Shown here: positions 11,095 through 22,704 of the stretch, piece after piece
How the letters are laid out: each line of letters opens with the position of its first letter
Position numbering within the stretch: position 1 is the first letter of the stretch
DNA from: Achatina immaculata
Taxonomy: Eukaryota > Mollusca > Gastropoda > Stylommatophora > Achatinidae
DNA: 64,000 bases
Assembly: GCA_009760885.1 (NCBI GenBank)
Contig: CM019701.1
Location: 15,038,282 to 15,102,281, forward strand
Direction of reading: 5' to 3'
Translations under genes and position numbers: made by a program
The notes under the pieces: model-generated
Databases searched by the model: none
Told to the model about the DNA's origin: nothing
Seen by the model: only the letters and a program-made list of their open reading frames with translations

Positions 11095-11385
11095 CTTAAT
11101 ATAGAAGAAGGTTGACTAGTAAAGAATATTAAACAGAAAAAAAAACTTAAATATTTTGGGTATATTTACATGTCATGATAATTTAGAGAAGACAGTCTTG
11201 GAAAGGTACATAATGGGAAAAAGAAAGAGAGAAAGATCAAGGCGAAGATGGCTGCAAGGCATCGTTGACGATCTGCGAATGGATGTATCAGCAGCAGGCC
11301 ATCTTGCTTACAATGAGGCCTACAAGAGAGCTGTTAGGGAGACAGAGTTGTGCAAGGGTCATGCAAATGACTGACTGACTGAATC
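11095..11385 (+). mobile_element. LINE family G 3' end
   Basis: The frame from 11156 reads NLEKTVLERYIMGKRKRE, then RRRWLQGIVDDLRMD, and ends with KGHAND before the stop. It is followed by (TGAC)n-like bases. It matches the better-kept copy at 57.8-58.5 kb. Other copies lie at 19.77, 35.84 and 50.4 kb. Confidence 0.65.
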
Positions 11386-12060
11386 TTAGATATTGTTATT
11401 CATGAGCGTGGTATTCCCTCTAGTGAGCTACCATAGAAAAGAAAGGTCGTCAATAAAGTTAGGGCATCCATTGATGTTTGACTGAAGCCATAAGTAATGA
11501 AAAGCTGAAGAAAAAGCTATCATACGATACAGAATAAATCTACAACTATTTATCATTGTTTGTACCTGTATATACAATATTATCCATACTAGCATTTTAT
11601 ACTGGCACGGATGTTATTTATTTCTGTTAAAATATATCGGTTTTAAAATATTTACGACTCTGATTATAAATTTCCGTTTTGTCTTTTTTCATTTTACGTA
11701 CATATCCTTGTTACGTTACGTCTGGTTCCGCAAGTTGTATGTGCCCGTTAGACCTCTTTCTACTTCAATATGAGTTATGTCCCTTGTTTTGTGTATCCGT
11801 TTCGCGTGTTTGTACGAGTATTTATCATTCTTTAAGAGCCTTTGTTCCTACAACGTTTGCCTGCTTGAATGTCTGTTTTTATGTCTGTTTGGATGTCTGT
11901 TTGAATGTCTGGTTCAGCAAGCAACAGGAATGACCCTGGAAATGGGATCAATTAAAAGGCAAAATGAGAGAAAGAAGAAATTTGAGTGCTTAACATCGCG
12001 CAACTTAACGTCGGACGTGCAGATAGTCATGGACTTTCCTCCTTGAGGCACCGATTTTAC
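11386..12060. other. No gene seen
   Basis: AT-rich. The frames near 11679 and 11777 are cysteine- and phenylalanine-rich by composition and lack splice support. Confidence 0.4.
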
Positions 12061-12089
12061 AACGCATGATTCCCGTCGCAGTGAGTGCA

Positions 12090-12265
12090 AGTGGTAAATG
12101 GAAGAGCGGGAACAGCCACCAGTTATTGCCGGTCATGATCCCCAATCTACGATAACTCAACTGTAGAGACATTGGCTACGACCACCGCCTTGTAACAGTC
12201 ACTACCAAGATGGAAAGGAATGGCAAACTACCTTTTCTTTCCCCTTACACTGCCAAGAAACTTGT
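12090..12265 (+). repeat. Fragment of a dispersed repeat shared with 19.5-19.7 kb
   Basis: The segment GGAAAGGAATGGCAAACTA followed by CTGCCAAGAAAC resembles GGAAAGCAATGGTAAACTA followed by ACCAAGAAACC near 19660-19695. Surrounding blocks align loosely. The nature of the parent element is unknown. Confidence 0.4.
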
Positions 12266-12330
12266 CATGACTAGTCTGAAGAAAGCAAAGAGTTAAAGAT
12301 GGGGTTAGGTGTCGCAGAAAACTGGCTGTA

Positions 12331-13155
12331 AACAAAGTTAGAAAGCTGAGATACTTCGGCCACATCAAGAGACACAACAGCTTGGAGAGGTTGATAGTAG
12401 AAGGCATAGTGCCCGGCCACCTCAAGAGGTACAACAGCTTGGAGAGGTTGATAGTAGAAGGCATAGTGCCAGGCTACATCAAGAGACACAACAGCTTAGA
12501 GAGGTTGATAGTAGAAGGCATAGTGCCAGGCTACATCAAGAGACACAACAGTTTGGAGAGGTTGATAGTAGAAGGCATAGTGCCAGGCTACATCAAGAGA
12601 CACAACAGCTTAGAGAGGTTGATAGTAGAAGGCTTAGTGCCCGGCCGCATCAAGAGACACAACAGCTTGGAGAGGTTGATAGTAGAAGGCATAGTGCCAG
12701 GCTACATCAAGAGACACAACAGCTTAGAGAGGTTGATAGTAGAAGGCATAGTGCCAGGCTACATCAAGAGACACAACAGTTTGGAGAGGTTGATAGTAGA
12801 AGGCATAGTGCCAGGCTACATCAAGAGACACAACAGCTTAGAGAGGTTGATAGTAGAAGGCTTAGTGCCCGGCCGCATCAAGAGACACAACAGCTTAGAG
12901 AGGTTGATAGTAGAAGGCATAGTGCCAGGCTACATCAAGAGACATAACAGCTTGGAGAGGCTGATAGTAGAAGGCTTAGTGCCCTGCAAAAGAGAAAAGG
13001 GACGACCTCGCCGCAGATGGACTCAGCACATCACGGAAAGTCTGAATGTGCCACTTCAAGACGCCGGTCAACTTTCTCAAGACCGTATTGCATTCAGGGA
13101 GGCTGGGAGATGGACAGCGTTCTGGAAAGGACACGTCACATGAAGAAGAAGAAGA
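12331..13155 (+). mobile_element. LINE-D 3' end expanded into a coding minisatellite
   Basis: A 253-codon frame (12382-13143) holds about ten 19-residue repeats (LERLIVEGIVPGYIKRHNS). It then runs into the normal LINE tail with KGRPRRRWTQHITESLNVP and ends RWTAFWKGHVT. The stop is followed by (GAA)n. Upstream sequence reads RYFGHIKRHNS, so the repeat unit is the LINE's own segment, copied in register (57 bp). Confidence 0.75.
12382..12985 (+). repeat. 57-bp minisatellite, about 10.5 units, with higher-order period
   Basis: Units differ at GIVPGYIKRHNS or GLVPGRIKRHNS. Order: HL, Y, Y, Y, R, Y, Y, Y, R, Y, end. The Y-Y-Y-R block occurs twice in a row, giving a 228-bp higher-order repeat. Third-position changes (CAGCTTA, CAGTTTG, CAGCTTG) follow the same period. 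Confidence 0.9.
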
Positions 13156-13559
13156 GTTCCAACGCACTGGCATGTTTCCGGTTTTCCAAATTAAAATGGA
13201 CGATGGGTAATGGGGAACAGCTGACTATTTGTGAAAACATAAATATTCATTAAATCAATTTGATGTTAGAATTTGGTAGAAGAGGCACACATAAGTACAG
13301 ATTAGTGTAATCAGCACTGACAATTGCGATGAATGCAAAAGAACACAAATGGGACGAGTTTATCAGTCTTTCAAGAGAAAGTGTTGCGTTTCCTGTTCAT
13401 AGCGCCCTCTAGTTGAGAGCCCCGGATTGTTTGTCTTAAATTTTCTCTTGATTAATAAAGGCGCCGGACCAAGAGTTTTCGGAAAAACGGTGTTTACCCT
13501 GTACTTTTGTATTATTATCTACAGATTTTATTGTGAACGTTCGGTTCCTGTGTTATTCC

Positions 13560-13920
13560 TGGCAGCATCGATCTTTTCAAAAGATTCCTATACACACACC
13601 TGCCAAAGCCTAACCCCGGAGACCACATCAACAGCTTATGTCAGAGAGACCAATGCACAATTTTCAGGTTGAGTACAGAACACATTACCCTTAATAAGCA
13701 CTTACACAGAGTAACTACTGACCCCCACACCATACTGCATGCACTGCAACAAACAAGAATAAGAAACTGTTTAGCACCACCTGCTGGACTGCAGTGCATT
13801 GAAGGACCTTCGGAAGAACCTGATACCACCAAACTCCTCAATCACCGACATTCTGTATGGAGATGAAGAACAGCTGAAGAGGACCTGTACGTTTCATTAT
13901 CTGGCACAAGTAAAAAAGAG
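13560..13920 (+). mobile_element. LINE C-terminal fragment (I/RNase H type)
   Basis: Two frames together read CTIFRLSTEHITLNKHLHRV, a damaged cysteine segment, then ILYGDEEQLKRTCTF. This is the C-terminal pattern of RNase H-bearing LINEs. At least one frameshift, near 13760. Confidence 0.45.
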
Positions 13921-14273
13921 TGAAAACTCGTAAACCCTGGGATCGAAAAAGTCAAAGTCAAATCGATCTTTTCCGACAATTGTTAAACGGTATATTTCCG
14001 TCTGGAATATACATCTCAAAACTGGGCAGAAACTATTATTATTTGTCCTCCCATTGAAACATGACACCTCGAAATGAAATTGTTTTTCTCAGTTATGAAA
14101 ATCTAATTAATGTGAACAAGATTGCAATGGAAAGACGAACCTGGTCTCACAAATACTCCTAGCCGAAGTCGGACGTGCTGGGCCGAAAGGTCATAGCGGC
14201 GACATCACGCAACCAATGTCTTTTTGATGACGGAAGTTCGAAGAAGAAGAAGAAGAAGAAGAAGAAGAAAAAT

Positions 14274-14305
<32 letters not shown>

Positions 14306-15900
14306 AAGTAAGAATGCTTGCTGCTGACCATGACAATAGCAATAAATCTGTAGCTGTCCTGCCAGAGACCACAAGGCGTTCCATGTGGAGACTGCTCAGT
14401 CCATGCTGTGCAAGGCCGTGGATAGAAAGATGGACAGAGAGTCTACGGACAGCCAGACAAATGGACGGGTTCAAACATTTCACGATGCCTCTATGCCAAC
14501 AAGAAACACAATTCTAAACATCAAAATGACGAAAACATGACCAGAATATCATGATCACAAAACAGAGGTAGCCAGTTTTGGAACAGGGAAAACTTATACG
14601 TAGAAATAATACAAGAATAAAACTATACGGCGAAAATATTCTTGGCGTGTTAAAACCTTGGATGATAATTTTTTTGGCAGAAAAAAGATAAGAAAGTTAA
14701 GAACGACAAATACAAAGTGAGAAAAGAAGACTGAGGTTTATTATTAATGTAATGCACACACTAAATAGGGCTTCTTTTGCAGTCCAGTTTTCATTACTGA
14801 TATGGCGTACGATGATGATTACAGTTATATACGTAAGCTGAGATATAATATATTAAAATACGTAAGGAAACTTAGTTATGGTCTGTACCTATCCTCACAG
14901 TGAAGGTCCCTAGTTCCCACACAACACACCTATTTTCTCACATCGTGCTTCGCTATTCAAACAGTGACCCGCGGAGTAACGCTATCCCGGCCCATCTGCT
15001 CAAGTTCTCCAGGGAAAACTATTGGGAAAAATTACTTAGAGTATAGGGAAGACAGCTGCTGTTTCTTATGTGGAACAGAGATAGCCTCATGTGTAAGGTA
15101 AAAGTATACAAAAAAGATAGAGAGAGGAGTGATTGGAATAATTGGCAGTAATATGAGGATGTAGAAATGAAAAATAAACGGTAACAATCCAATAATTCTA
15201 CGAGGTACCTTTCTCGAAGTAAAAAGAAATGACAAGGAAACACGCAACAAAATGTAATTTAACTGTCAGAGATCTTCCTTGTTTGAATATCAAACTCTAA
15301 TGCTTATAGAATGTGGTAACAACTAAACAAAAACAAAAGAAAAGAAAAAGACATAAAGAAATAGAAATGTACGAATTCAAACAGATAAACATCACAAATC
15401 ATAAACAGCAGCAATTTTGGCTTGAAAGTTTCAAATGGCAATCGTCCAGAAGGTAATACAGTAGCAAGAAATCAATGTACAGGGGGGAAACACTTAGACT
15501 GTTCAGTAATTTGAATTGTTTCTGAATGATGAGCTTGCTCTCAGGGTTATAATCTTCACGCTCTCGCAGCGCTAAGTGGTCGGAGAACAGGGACAGAAAA
15601 GACTGTAAAGCGCTGTTCGAAAATGTTAACCCCTGCCCGCCAAAGAAACAGACGAGAAACTGTAAGTGAAGCCAAGGCATGGGAACTGCGCAGAAAAAAA
15701 AAGTTAATAAGATCATAGAACACGAATGAGGGGTTAAAAAAGACGGCAAGGAAAAAACAAAGAATAACTAATGAGAGAATAGAGTAGATGAAAGAAAGTT
15801 TAAGTGGTTTTGTTGAAACCATGTGACTGGAAAACCTGTTTGGTAAAATATTTCATCTTGTTTATTTTCTATGAAACTGTGGGCCGTTGTTCGTTGCAGC
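13921..15900. other. No gene seen; (GAA)n(GAT)n at 14238-14304
   Basis: The only clear structure is a compound (GAA)n(GAT)n tract, which is possibly the tail of an unrecognised element ending at 14237. The 72-116-codon minus-strand frames near 15.0-15.8 kb are hydrophobic by composition and have no splice support. Confidence 0.4.
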
Positions 15901-15904
15901 AGAC

Positions 15905-16150
15905 ACGGTGAACATAGTCAGACACAGCATCATGTCGGATTAGGAGCGGGCCAAGGCAGTTTTTTTCTTTAAAAGCGGGGAGTGTACAATACTTCTTTAG
16001 CAGACTCCATAGCCATCTTAGAGACTATGGCGATCCCTGCCCCGTTAACCAGGCTAGGCCTGTTACTATGTGTACCAACAGAGAGGGGGACAGGGTCTTG
16101 GTCATCTATGGCTTGATAACCCTGACGCTGGCATATCAGCTATAGTTCTT
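15905..16150 (-). repeat. Dispersed mid-repeat (family M), copy 1
   Basis: Contains CAGCATCATGTCGGATTAG and GCAGACTCCATAGCC, then AGACAGGGTC-type and CGCTGGCATATCAGCTAT segments. These are reverse-complement matches to the copies at 22.7-23.05 and 23.11-23.40 kb. No coding potential, no pol III boxes, function unknown. Confidence 0.6.
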
Positions 16151-16565
16151 TGATCGTCAAACTGGACACCACCTTTGTCTCCTATCGTACAAATAACACT
16201 GTGAGAAATATAAATGAAGCCTTTATGAACTGAAAATTTGAACTTGAGGAAAGTCATCTGGCTAGTTTCGACAACAGAGGGGCAAGTTTTACATTTGCAA
16301 CTGCTGTTGTTACTGCGATATTTTACAGTTACTTCATTCTGACGTGTCCTTTATTTCGTGTGAAGTTCAAGGGGGTTTCCTTTCCAAATTCTTATACTAA
16401 CACAGTCTGCATTTCACGTGAATGTTGTAATTTAACAGACTTTGAAACAGGTTATAGTTGTCTATAGTCGTACACACAGACATGAGATCCTGATATATAA
16501 CAGAACTATTTAATAGACTTTGAATATAGTTATAGTTGTCTAGACTCGTACCTAAAGAGATGAGT

Positions 16566-16881
16566 ACACAGTTTTGTAGGATCAAACCTTGAAAAAAATC
16601 ATAGACAAAGCACTTTAGTGAGACGTGAGAGAAAGAAAAATCACAAGATAATTATCTGGGATTCGAATCACAGACTCCGGTAGGACGAGCAGTCGTCTAG
16701 CCAAAAGATAACAGCGCAGTTCGTTAGTACACCGTTCTCTGGTGGCTAGAACGGCTGCTCGTCCTACCGGAGTCTGTGGTTCGAATCCCAGGTAATTCTC
16801 TTGTGAGTAATCTTTCTCTCACGTCTCACTAAAGTGCTTTGTCTACGACTTTATCGAGTTCTAATCCTACAAAACTGTGTT
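16566..16881. mobile_element. Head-to-head tRNA-like SINE palindrome
   Basis: Two arms of about 140 bp (16566-16704 and 16739-16881) are near-perfect reverse complements separated by about 35 bp. Each arm holds a box A-like TGGCTAGAACGGC and a box B GTGGTTCGAATCCCAGG (right arm, plus; the left arm is the mirror). This makes two tRNA-derived units facing outwards. A related shorter palindrome is at 62562-62705. Confidence 0.7.
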
Positions 16882-17077
16882 CTCTTACTTTACCGTACGA
16901 AAGCCTCGTTGTTTCCTATTTATAAAAAAACGTTCCCAAAGAGATGAGATCCTGATAAATAACAGAACTATTTAATAGACTTTGAAGACGGCCATAGTTG
17001 TCTAAACTCGTACATAGAGAAATTAGATCTAATATATATATATAACATAACCCTGAAAAAAATGGCAAATCCAAATG

Positions 17078-17143
17078 TCTAGTGGGACTTGAACCGGGAT
17101 CTTTGTTTACTGAGGGAACGCCCTACCATTGAGTCACCCCTAC
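17078..17143 (-). mobile_element. tRNA-like SINE head
   Basis: On the minus strand, CTCAATGGTAGGGCGTTCC (box A-like) and ATCCCGGTTCAAGTCCCAC (box B) are about 30 bp apart, a tRNA-like layout. The ends do not pair as an acceptor stem, so a SINE remnant is more likely than a working tRNA. Confidence 0.5.
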
Positions 17144-17799
17144 ACAAAACTTCGACATGCAAATCGCCACATATTCATACGCCTGAAGTGCGGACCTGAC
17201 TCAGGGCAGATAAATGAGACATGGATCTACCAACTACCAGCCCAGAGATGTGTCTTTTGTTAGGTTATTTCCCTTTTATGTCTTTCCTCTTTCTCTTTTA
17301 CCTACGACTCTTTCCTTTCTCCTTCATTAGTTATTTTTATTCCTTCATTTGTTTACTTCTTCCTTACTTTCAAACACATGCGGGACAATGGGAAAAAAAA
17401 CCCAGAAAAGTTGAAAAACTTGGCTAAACGTGGGAGAAAGAGAAAGATGATTTTGTCACTGGTGAAAAAAAAAAAGAACAACGTAACAGTTTACCCTCAG
17501 AGCTGCCACAGAGAGTTGTCAGTGTAAGTGATACACAACGAAATATTACAACATTGATATTCGTTACAGTTGTACTTGTTTCACGGAACAATGGCTCTTT
17601 CGTGAGAGAAATTGTCCGGGTCGATAAGCCAAAGCCAGTTTGACTGTCGAAAACTGTTACCGGAATACGTAAAAACTGTTACCGGAATACGTAAAAACTG
17701 TGTGAACGAAACATTTGTCGGAGATTGGTTTACGTGTTTCCGGCACGTACAGTAAATCAGATTTTCTCTATGCCCGACATTTAGAGACATATTTTTTTT

Positions 17800-17822
17800 T
17801 GGGGGGGGGGGGGGGGGGGGGG
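17800..17822. repeat. Poly-G run
   Basis: About 22 G bases preceded by a T run. Length uncertain. Confidence 0.7.
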
Positions 17823-17904
17823 CTCCCTCAGTTCTTCTCACACTGGCAACATTGCATTTATTGTCCTATATTTCACAAAGCAAAGTCTTGGTCTGAGTAG
17901 ATCG

Positions 17905-18006
17905 ATAGATAGAAAGAAAGACAGACAGACAGACAGGAAGGCAGGCAGGCAGGCAGATAGACAGACAGACAGACAGGCAGGCAGGCAGACAGACAGACAG
18001 ACAGTC

Positions 18007-18054
<48 letters not shown>

Positions 18055-18256
18055 GGATAGATGGATGGATGGATGGATGGATGGATGGATAGATGGATGG
18101 ATGGATGGATGGATGGATCTGGGTGGATGGGTGTGTAGGTAGGTAGGTAGGTAGGTAGGTAGGTAGGTAGATAGGTAGGTAGGTAGGTAGATAGGTAGAT
18201 AGGTAGGTAGGTAGGTAGGTAGGTAGGTAGGTAGGTAGGTAGGTAGGTAGGTAGAT
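17905..18256. repeat. Compound tetranucleotide microsatellite
   Basis: Successive blocks of (GACA)n, (GGCA)n, (GATA)n, (GGAT)n and (GGTA)n. They differ stepwise by single-base changes of the same 4-bp unit, with order and spread suggesting repeated local turnover. Confidence 0.95.
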
Positions 18257-18459
18257 AGGTTCTTTTAATTTATCTTTCCTATTGTTATGTTTTCAAGTCC
18301 TCCTTTTCTCATTATGTATCCAACAGGATCATAGAAAACAAAGGGTAACAAACCAATGTTTCAGCCATGTGCCTTTATCAAGGACAATGAAAATAAAGAA
18401 GCAACAGACAAATACATAAACAGCATTTATCTGATAGAGATTCTCTTCGAACGGACGTC

Positions 18460-18647
18460 AGGCAAGTAATGACCTACTGAGTTAGTTCATGATATGAAGC
18501 AAGTAATGGCCTGGTGAGTTAGTTCATGATATGAAGCAAGTAATGGCCTGGTGAGTTAGTTCATGATATGAAGCAAGTAATGGCCTGGTGAGTTAGTTCA
18601 TGATATGAAGCAAGTAATGGCCTGGTGAGTTAGTTCATGATATGAAG
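18460..18647. repeat. 37-bp tandem repeat, 5 units
   Basis: The unit contains AAGCAAGTAATGGCCTGGTG followed by AGTTAGTTCATGATATG. The first unit has diverged (GACCTACTGAG). The others are identical, which points to recent expansion. Confidence 0.9.
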
Positions 18648-18699
18648 TCCTGCGAATAAAGAAAAAAAAATGGACGAATACTCACATTCTCACTCTGTC

Positions 18700-18862
18700 A
18701 TGAAGGAGGAGAAGAAGAAGGAGGAGGAAGAAGAATAAGAGGAAGAAGAGGAAGAAGAAAAAGAAGAAGAGGAAGAAGAAGAAGAAGGAGGAGGAGGAGG
18801 AGGAGGAGGAGGAGGAGAAGAAGAAGAGGAAGGAGGAGGAGGAGAAGAAGAAGAAGAAGAAG
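18700..18862. repeat. Polypurine (GAA/GGA)n tract
   Basis: About 160 bases of almost pure G and A, with GGA and GAA blocks. Such tracts can form triplex (H-DNA). Confidence 0.9.
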
Positions 18863-18919
18863 ATACCTATCATACAAGTGAAAACATCTAGAAGTACATC
18901 TATGTGTGTGACGACTGCG

Positions 18920-19069
18920 ACAACCCAGAACAACCTAAAAGATAGACAACCCAGAACAACCTTCACCAAAAGATAAACAACCCAGAGCAACCTTCACCAA
19001 AAGATAGACAACCCAGACCAACCTTCACTAAAAGATAGACAACCAAGAGCAACCTTCACCACAAGATAA
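18920..19069. repeat. 31-bp tandem repeat, about 5 units
   Basis: The unit contains CAACCCAGAACAACCTTCAC followed by CAAAAGATAGA. The first unit lacks several bases and later ones carry single changes. Confidence 0.85.
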
Positions 19070-19379
19070 CGACTCAGTTGGCACGCTCAGTTGGTCAGAC
19101 TAGATCTTGACGGCACAACAAAGCTGTACCTCTCTCACACAGAGAATTGTACTTTCGCCAAACCTTTCCTTCACCTACAAATTTACTCGCGAAGGTCTCG
19201 ACCTTGACCTTATACCACCACAGAATAACGCAAGTCGCTAGTGTTTTCTGTTTACAGACAGCAGCTCGAGGGCTGTCTGGGCACCATTACACTGACAAGC
19301 TTGGGCGCCGAAACCTGTTATCATTGACTAGAAATGTGTATTCGATGTAACAAGGATGTGTTGTAAATGTGGAGGGTTA

Positions 19380-19840
19380 GAGAGGATGGGGTATCCCCTA
19401 TCAAAGGAGAAGTAAGACGCCTCCTTACCTCCGTCAGTCTACGAGACACCCTTGGGCAAGGTGGAGTACCCGTGTAGGCCCCCCCTCCACCCCGATCAAG
19501 GTGACGTGAAGCCATGGGAGCAGGTGGTGGATGGAATGGGAGAGCAGCCGACAGATAATGTTGGTTATGGTCACCATTCTTTGATGGTAGGCAGATGATC
19601 TCAATGTAGGGACAACGGCTACGATCAATGACTAGTACAGTCACTTCCCGGAAGGAAAGCAATGGTAAACTATCTTCTGAAAATATACCAAGAAACCCAA
19701 ACAGCAACATGGAAAGTCAGATAGGGAAAAGATCTGGTGGTGAGGCCCCCAGGCCAGATAGTTGCCTACAGGAGTGCTGTTAGGGAGGCAAAGTTCCACA
19801 AGGGACATGCAAATGAATGAATGAATTAATGAATGCAAAT
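19380..19840 (+). mobile_element. Chimeric non-autonomous element with LINE-G 3' end
   Basis: The 5' part (19400-19700) is shared with 12.1 kb. It passes into about 70 bases identical in kind to the LINE family G 3' end (AGGGAGGCAAAGTTCCACAA, then GGGACATGCAAATGAATG). The tail is (AATG)n. The RT body is absent. This may be an internally deleted LINE or a SINE using the LINE 3' end. Confidence 0.45.
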
Positions 19841-20022
19841 GTGGCCGCGAGTGTCGTATGGGTTTGAACACGCGAGCGACAAAAGTGCGATTTGGGTGAA
19901 GGGAATGCGATAACATAACGACGAAGAAGAACAGACGACAGAATTAACTTCACTTTCTGTGGAAACTTTCCAAAATTAAAAACTTTAATTTCTCAAGAGA
20001 AAATCCATCTTGTGATGGGAAC

Positions 20023-22113
20023 TTCTTCTTCTTCTTCTTCGTTCGCATTGTCTGTCTATATCTGCAGTCCTGTCTCTTGGATAAATTTCACTGTTTTTTG
20101 TAACTCATGTATGGAACCGTAGAGCTTATCTTCTTTAGTGGTTTCACTGGGCTAGTAATTATTTCTCAGTGTCTCATAGTTGGTGCAGTTCTGGAGGATA
20201 TGTTCCACAGTTTGGGGCACATGGGCACATGTACATAGATTAGAAGTACCAACCTTAAACTTTGTATACATATGACTTCGGAGTTGGCTGTGTCCTGTTC
20301 GGAAACGGAAGATGGTGACTTGTTCCTTTCTGTTTAGCATGTGATAGTCATCATGTGGTGGTGTTTGTGGCTTCCTGTAGGTTTTTATCATGCTTTTCTT
20401 CTGATTATAGGTGATTGGTATGTCTGGTTGCTTCATTTCAGTGCCCTCTTTAGCCAGATGGTCAGCTTTCTCATTACCTGGTATCCCACAGTGGGAGGGA
20501 ATCCATTGCAAAGTGACTCCATGTTGTAAGCCAATTTTTGACAAGGCATCCTTAAGGTCTGGTAGTTTGTTGCTCTGAAGAGCTTCCAGTACTGATCTTG
20601 CATCTGTGAGAATTACTACAGGACATGTATCAATTCTGGAGTCTGATAGTTTTTCAACTGCAGCAATAATTGCCCTAACTTCTGCATCAAAGTTGTTGCA
20701 GTATTTACCAGTGGGTATGGAAATCTTGTCAATAGTGTTGTTTGGATATTCAATATATGCTCCTGCCCCTCCATTCTTTATGGCATTATGTGCAGATCCA
20801 TCTGTATACACACGTATCCAGGTGTCACATGGATATGTGTCATCTAGAACACTAAGTGTGGCTGTTGATCTTACAAGACTGCTCTGCATCTCACCATTCT
20901 GCACACCTTTCACTTCAGTCTGAATAGTTATTTGTGTATAATCTGCTTCTTTCCATGGTGTATGCTCTGATACAGATGATAATGGAGCGACTACAGCTGG
21001 AAGGTCAAGGTATCAGCTTACGCATACGCTTGGCCTGATGAATGAAGCTGCTTCTTTTAAGCCGTCCTAATGCCAAGTTATTGAATCTCTCCTTCAGGGG
21101 ATGGCTTACAGAGCTAAGGAATTTTTCTCCCATGGTCATGACCTTTGTGTCTCTACGTTCCTTTAGCGGTTGAACACCAACTATTTTCTGCATTTCTACT
21201 ATTGGTGTGGACCTCATGGCACCTGTGATAATCCGTAGTGACTGATTTTGAACCTTGTCTAGATTATGCAGCGTAGTGTTTGATGCTGTGCACCAAGATG
21301 TTGAGCCATATTATAAATGTGGTAGAATACTTTGCTGATATACATTCTTGAGGATTCTTTCACTAGCTCCCCATGTGGTTCCGCTCAATTTTATTAATAT
21401 GGCTAGTTTTCTTCTGGCTTTTGCTTCTGCACTGCTGATGTGTTGCTTCCAGGTCAGTTTTGAGTCAAGAGTCACTCCTAAGTAATTGGGTTGGTTGTCC
21501 ATCCTTAAGGGTATTTCATTTAGAAAGATCTTACCTGCTTTCTGTTTAGATGAGAGGGTGAACAGAGTGGTACTTGATTTCTCTGTGTTGATACTTACAC
21601 ACCATTTGTTTGTCCATGATGTCAAGATGTCTGCTGCTCTTTGGAGTCTATGTGTAGCAACTGTCGCATATTCATCTGTACACCACATGACCAGATCATC
21701 TGCATACAGTGCCGCTTTGATTCCATAGGGAAGTTCCTTGACCAGGTCATTAATGAATACCAGGAATAGTGTAGGTGAAAGGACTCCTCCTTGTGGTACA
21801 CCGTGTCGCAGAAGTACTTTCTGGCTTTTGTGACCATCCATTACTACTCTAGCTCTTCTATTGTGTAAATAGGACTTATCCAGTTGTATAGTCTTCCATT
21901 CACATTGCAGTTTCTTAGTTTCCACAGCAGACCTTTTTTCCATACTTTATCAAAGGCTTTCTTCAGGTCTATCCACGCTGCTAGTACAAGGTTTTTCTCT
22001 TGGAATGCATCCTCAATCTCTTGAGAGAGATAGGTCACTTGATCTTCCGTACTGTAGTACTGCCTAAATCCTGCTTGTTGTGGAACGAGAAGGTTTTCAC
22101 TTTCTAGGTACCA
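20023..22113 (-). mobile_element. I-like LINE (family I1), 5'-truncated, RT and RNase H
   Basis: The minus-strand reading gives an RT with AWIDLKKAFDKVW, HGVPQGGVLSPTLF and the catalytic AALYADDLVMW (about 21.9-21.3 kb). The RNase H domain follows (20913-20152) with YTDGSAHNA, DAEVRAII, LTDARSVLEAL and WIPSHCGIPGNEKADH. All four expected acidic or histidine positions are present. The C-terminus reads CTCAHVPQTVEHILQNC. The 3' tail is (GAA)n at 20023-20040. The flanks TGTGATGGGAAC at 20011-20022 and 22114-22125 form a perfect 12-bp target-site duplication. Internal stops and frameshifts make it inactive. Confidence 0.85.
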
Positions 22114-22125
22114 TGTGATGGGAAC

Positions 22126-22704
22126 AAAAATGTAACTTAGTGTCAGCGGACGATAGTTGCAGATTGTCTCTGACTTCCTTACTAAACATTGGCCACTCAC
22201 AGGTTGCGACCTAACAACCGAAAGATAATAAAGATCAAATATAGGTCTTTTTTTTTACCTCAAGCGGGCCTAAATGAAGGGGTTTTCCCCCTTTCTACGC
22301 GGATTCTTTACTTCAGGAAGGCATCTAATTACTTCTAGACGATTTACTTCTTCTTCTTCGTGGATTTTTTTAAAGATTCGAAACTGCAGCTCTACACTTC
22401 TGCACAGCTTCCCTTTATCTCCGTTGCTATGGTTCTAACTGTGACGTCAGTTCGTTGCTTTGTGACGTTATCTAATGTCGTTTCGTTCCAGGTCTGAAAG
22501 TAGCTGACATAAATGATGCAACAGATCTGATGCTGCTTTTAAGACACCTGAGTTTTGCAGAGATGTTTGCTATCATACTTATCTTTAGAATCGCTGGTCA
22601 AAGCACAACAATCTGATATCAAGTTCCAGAACGTACTCCTCGAATGTTTCTAAAATTTCTGGAACAATTCTGTATGAAAGGCGCCTCAAGACAGAGTCAT
22701 TAAA
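22126..22704. other. No gene seen; LINE-like trace at the left edge
   Basis: Just outside the duplication, minus-strand codons read NYRPLTLS, a LINE RT-like motif. It may belong to an older element or be chance. The rest is featureless. Confidence 0.35.

Noticed and set aside
16566..16881. Possible functional tRNA genes in the palindrome
   Set aside because: Box A and B are present, but no acceptor stem or normal cloverleaf could be formed; several similar decayed copies point to a SINE.
17078..17143. Possible tRNA gene on the minus strand
   Set aside because: The 5' and 3' ends do not pair, and there is no clear anticodon arm.
17905..18256. CRISPR-like regular repeats
   Set aside because: Pure tetranucleotide microsatellite without spacers; eukaryotic context.
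18682..18990. 102-codon minus frame of Phe and Ser runs that looks membrane-like
   Set aside because: Translation of the polypurine tract, not a signal or membrane protein.
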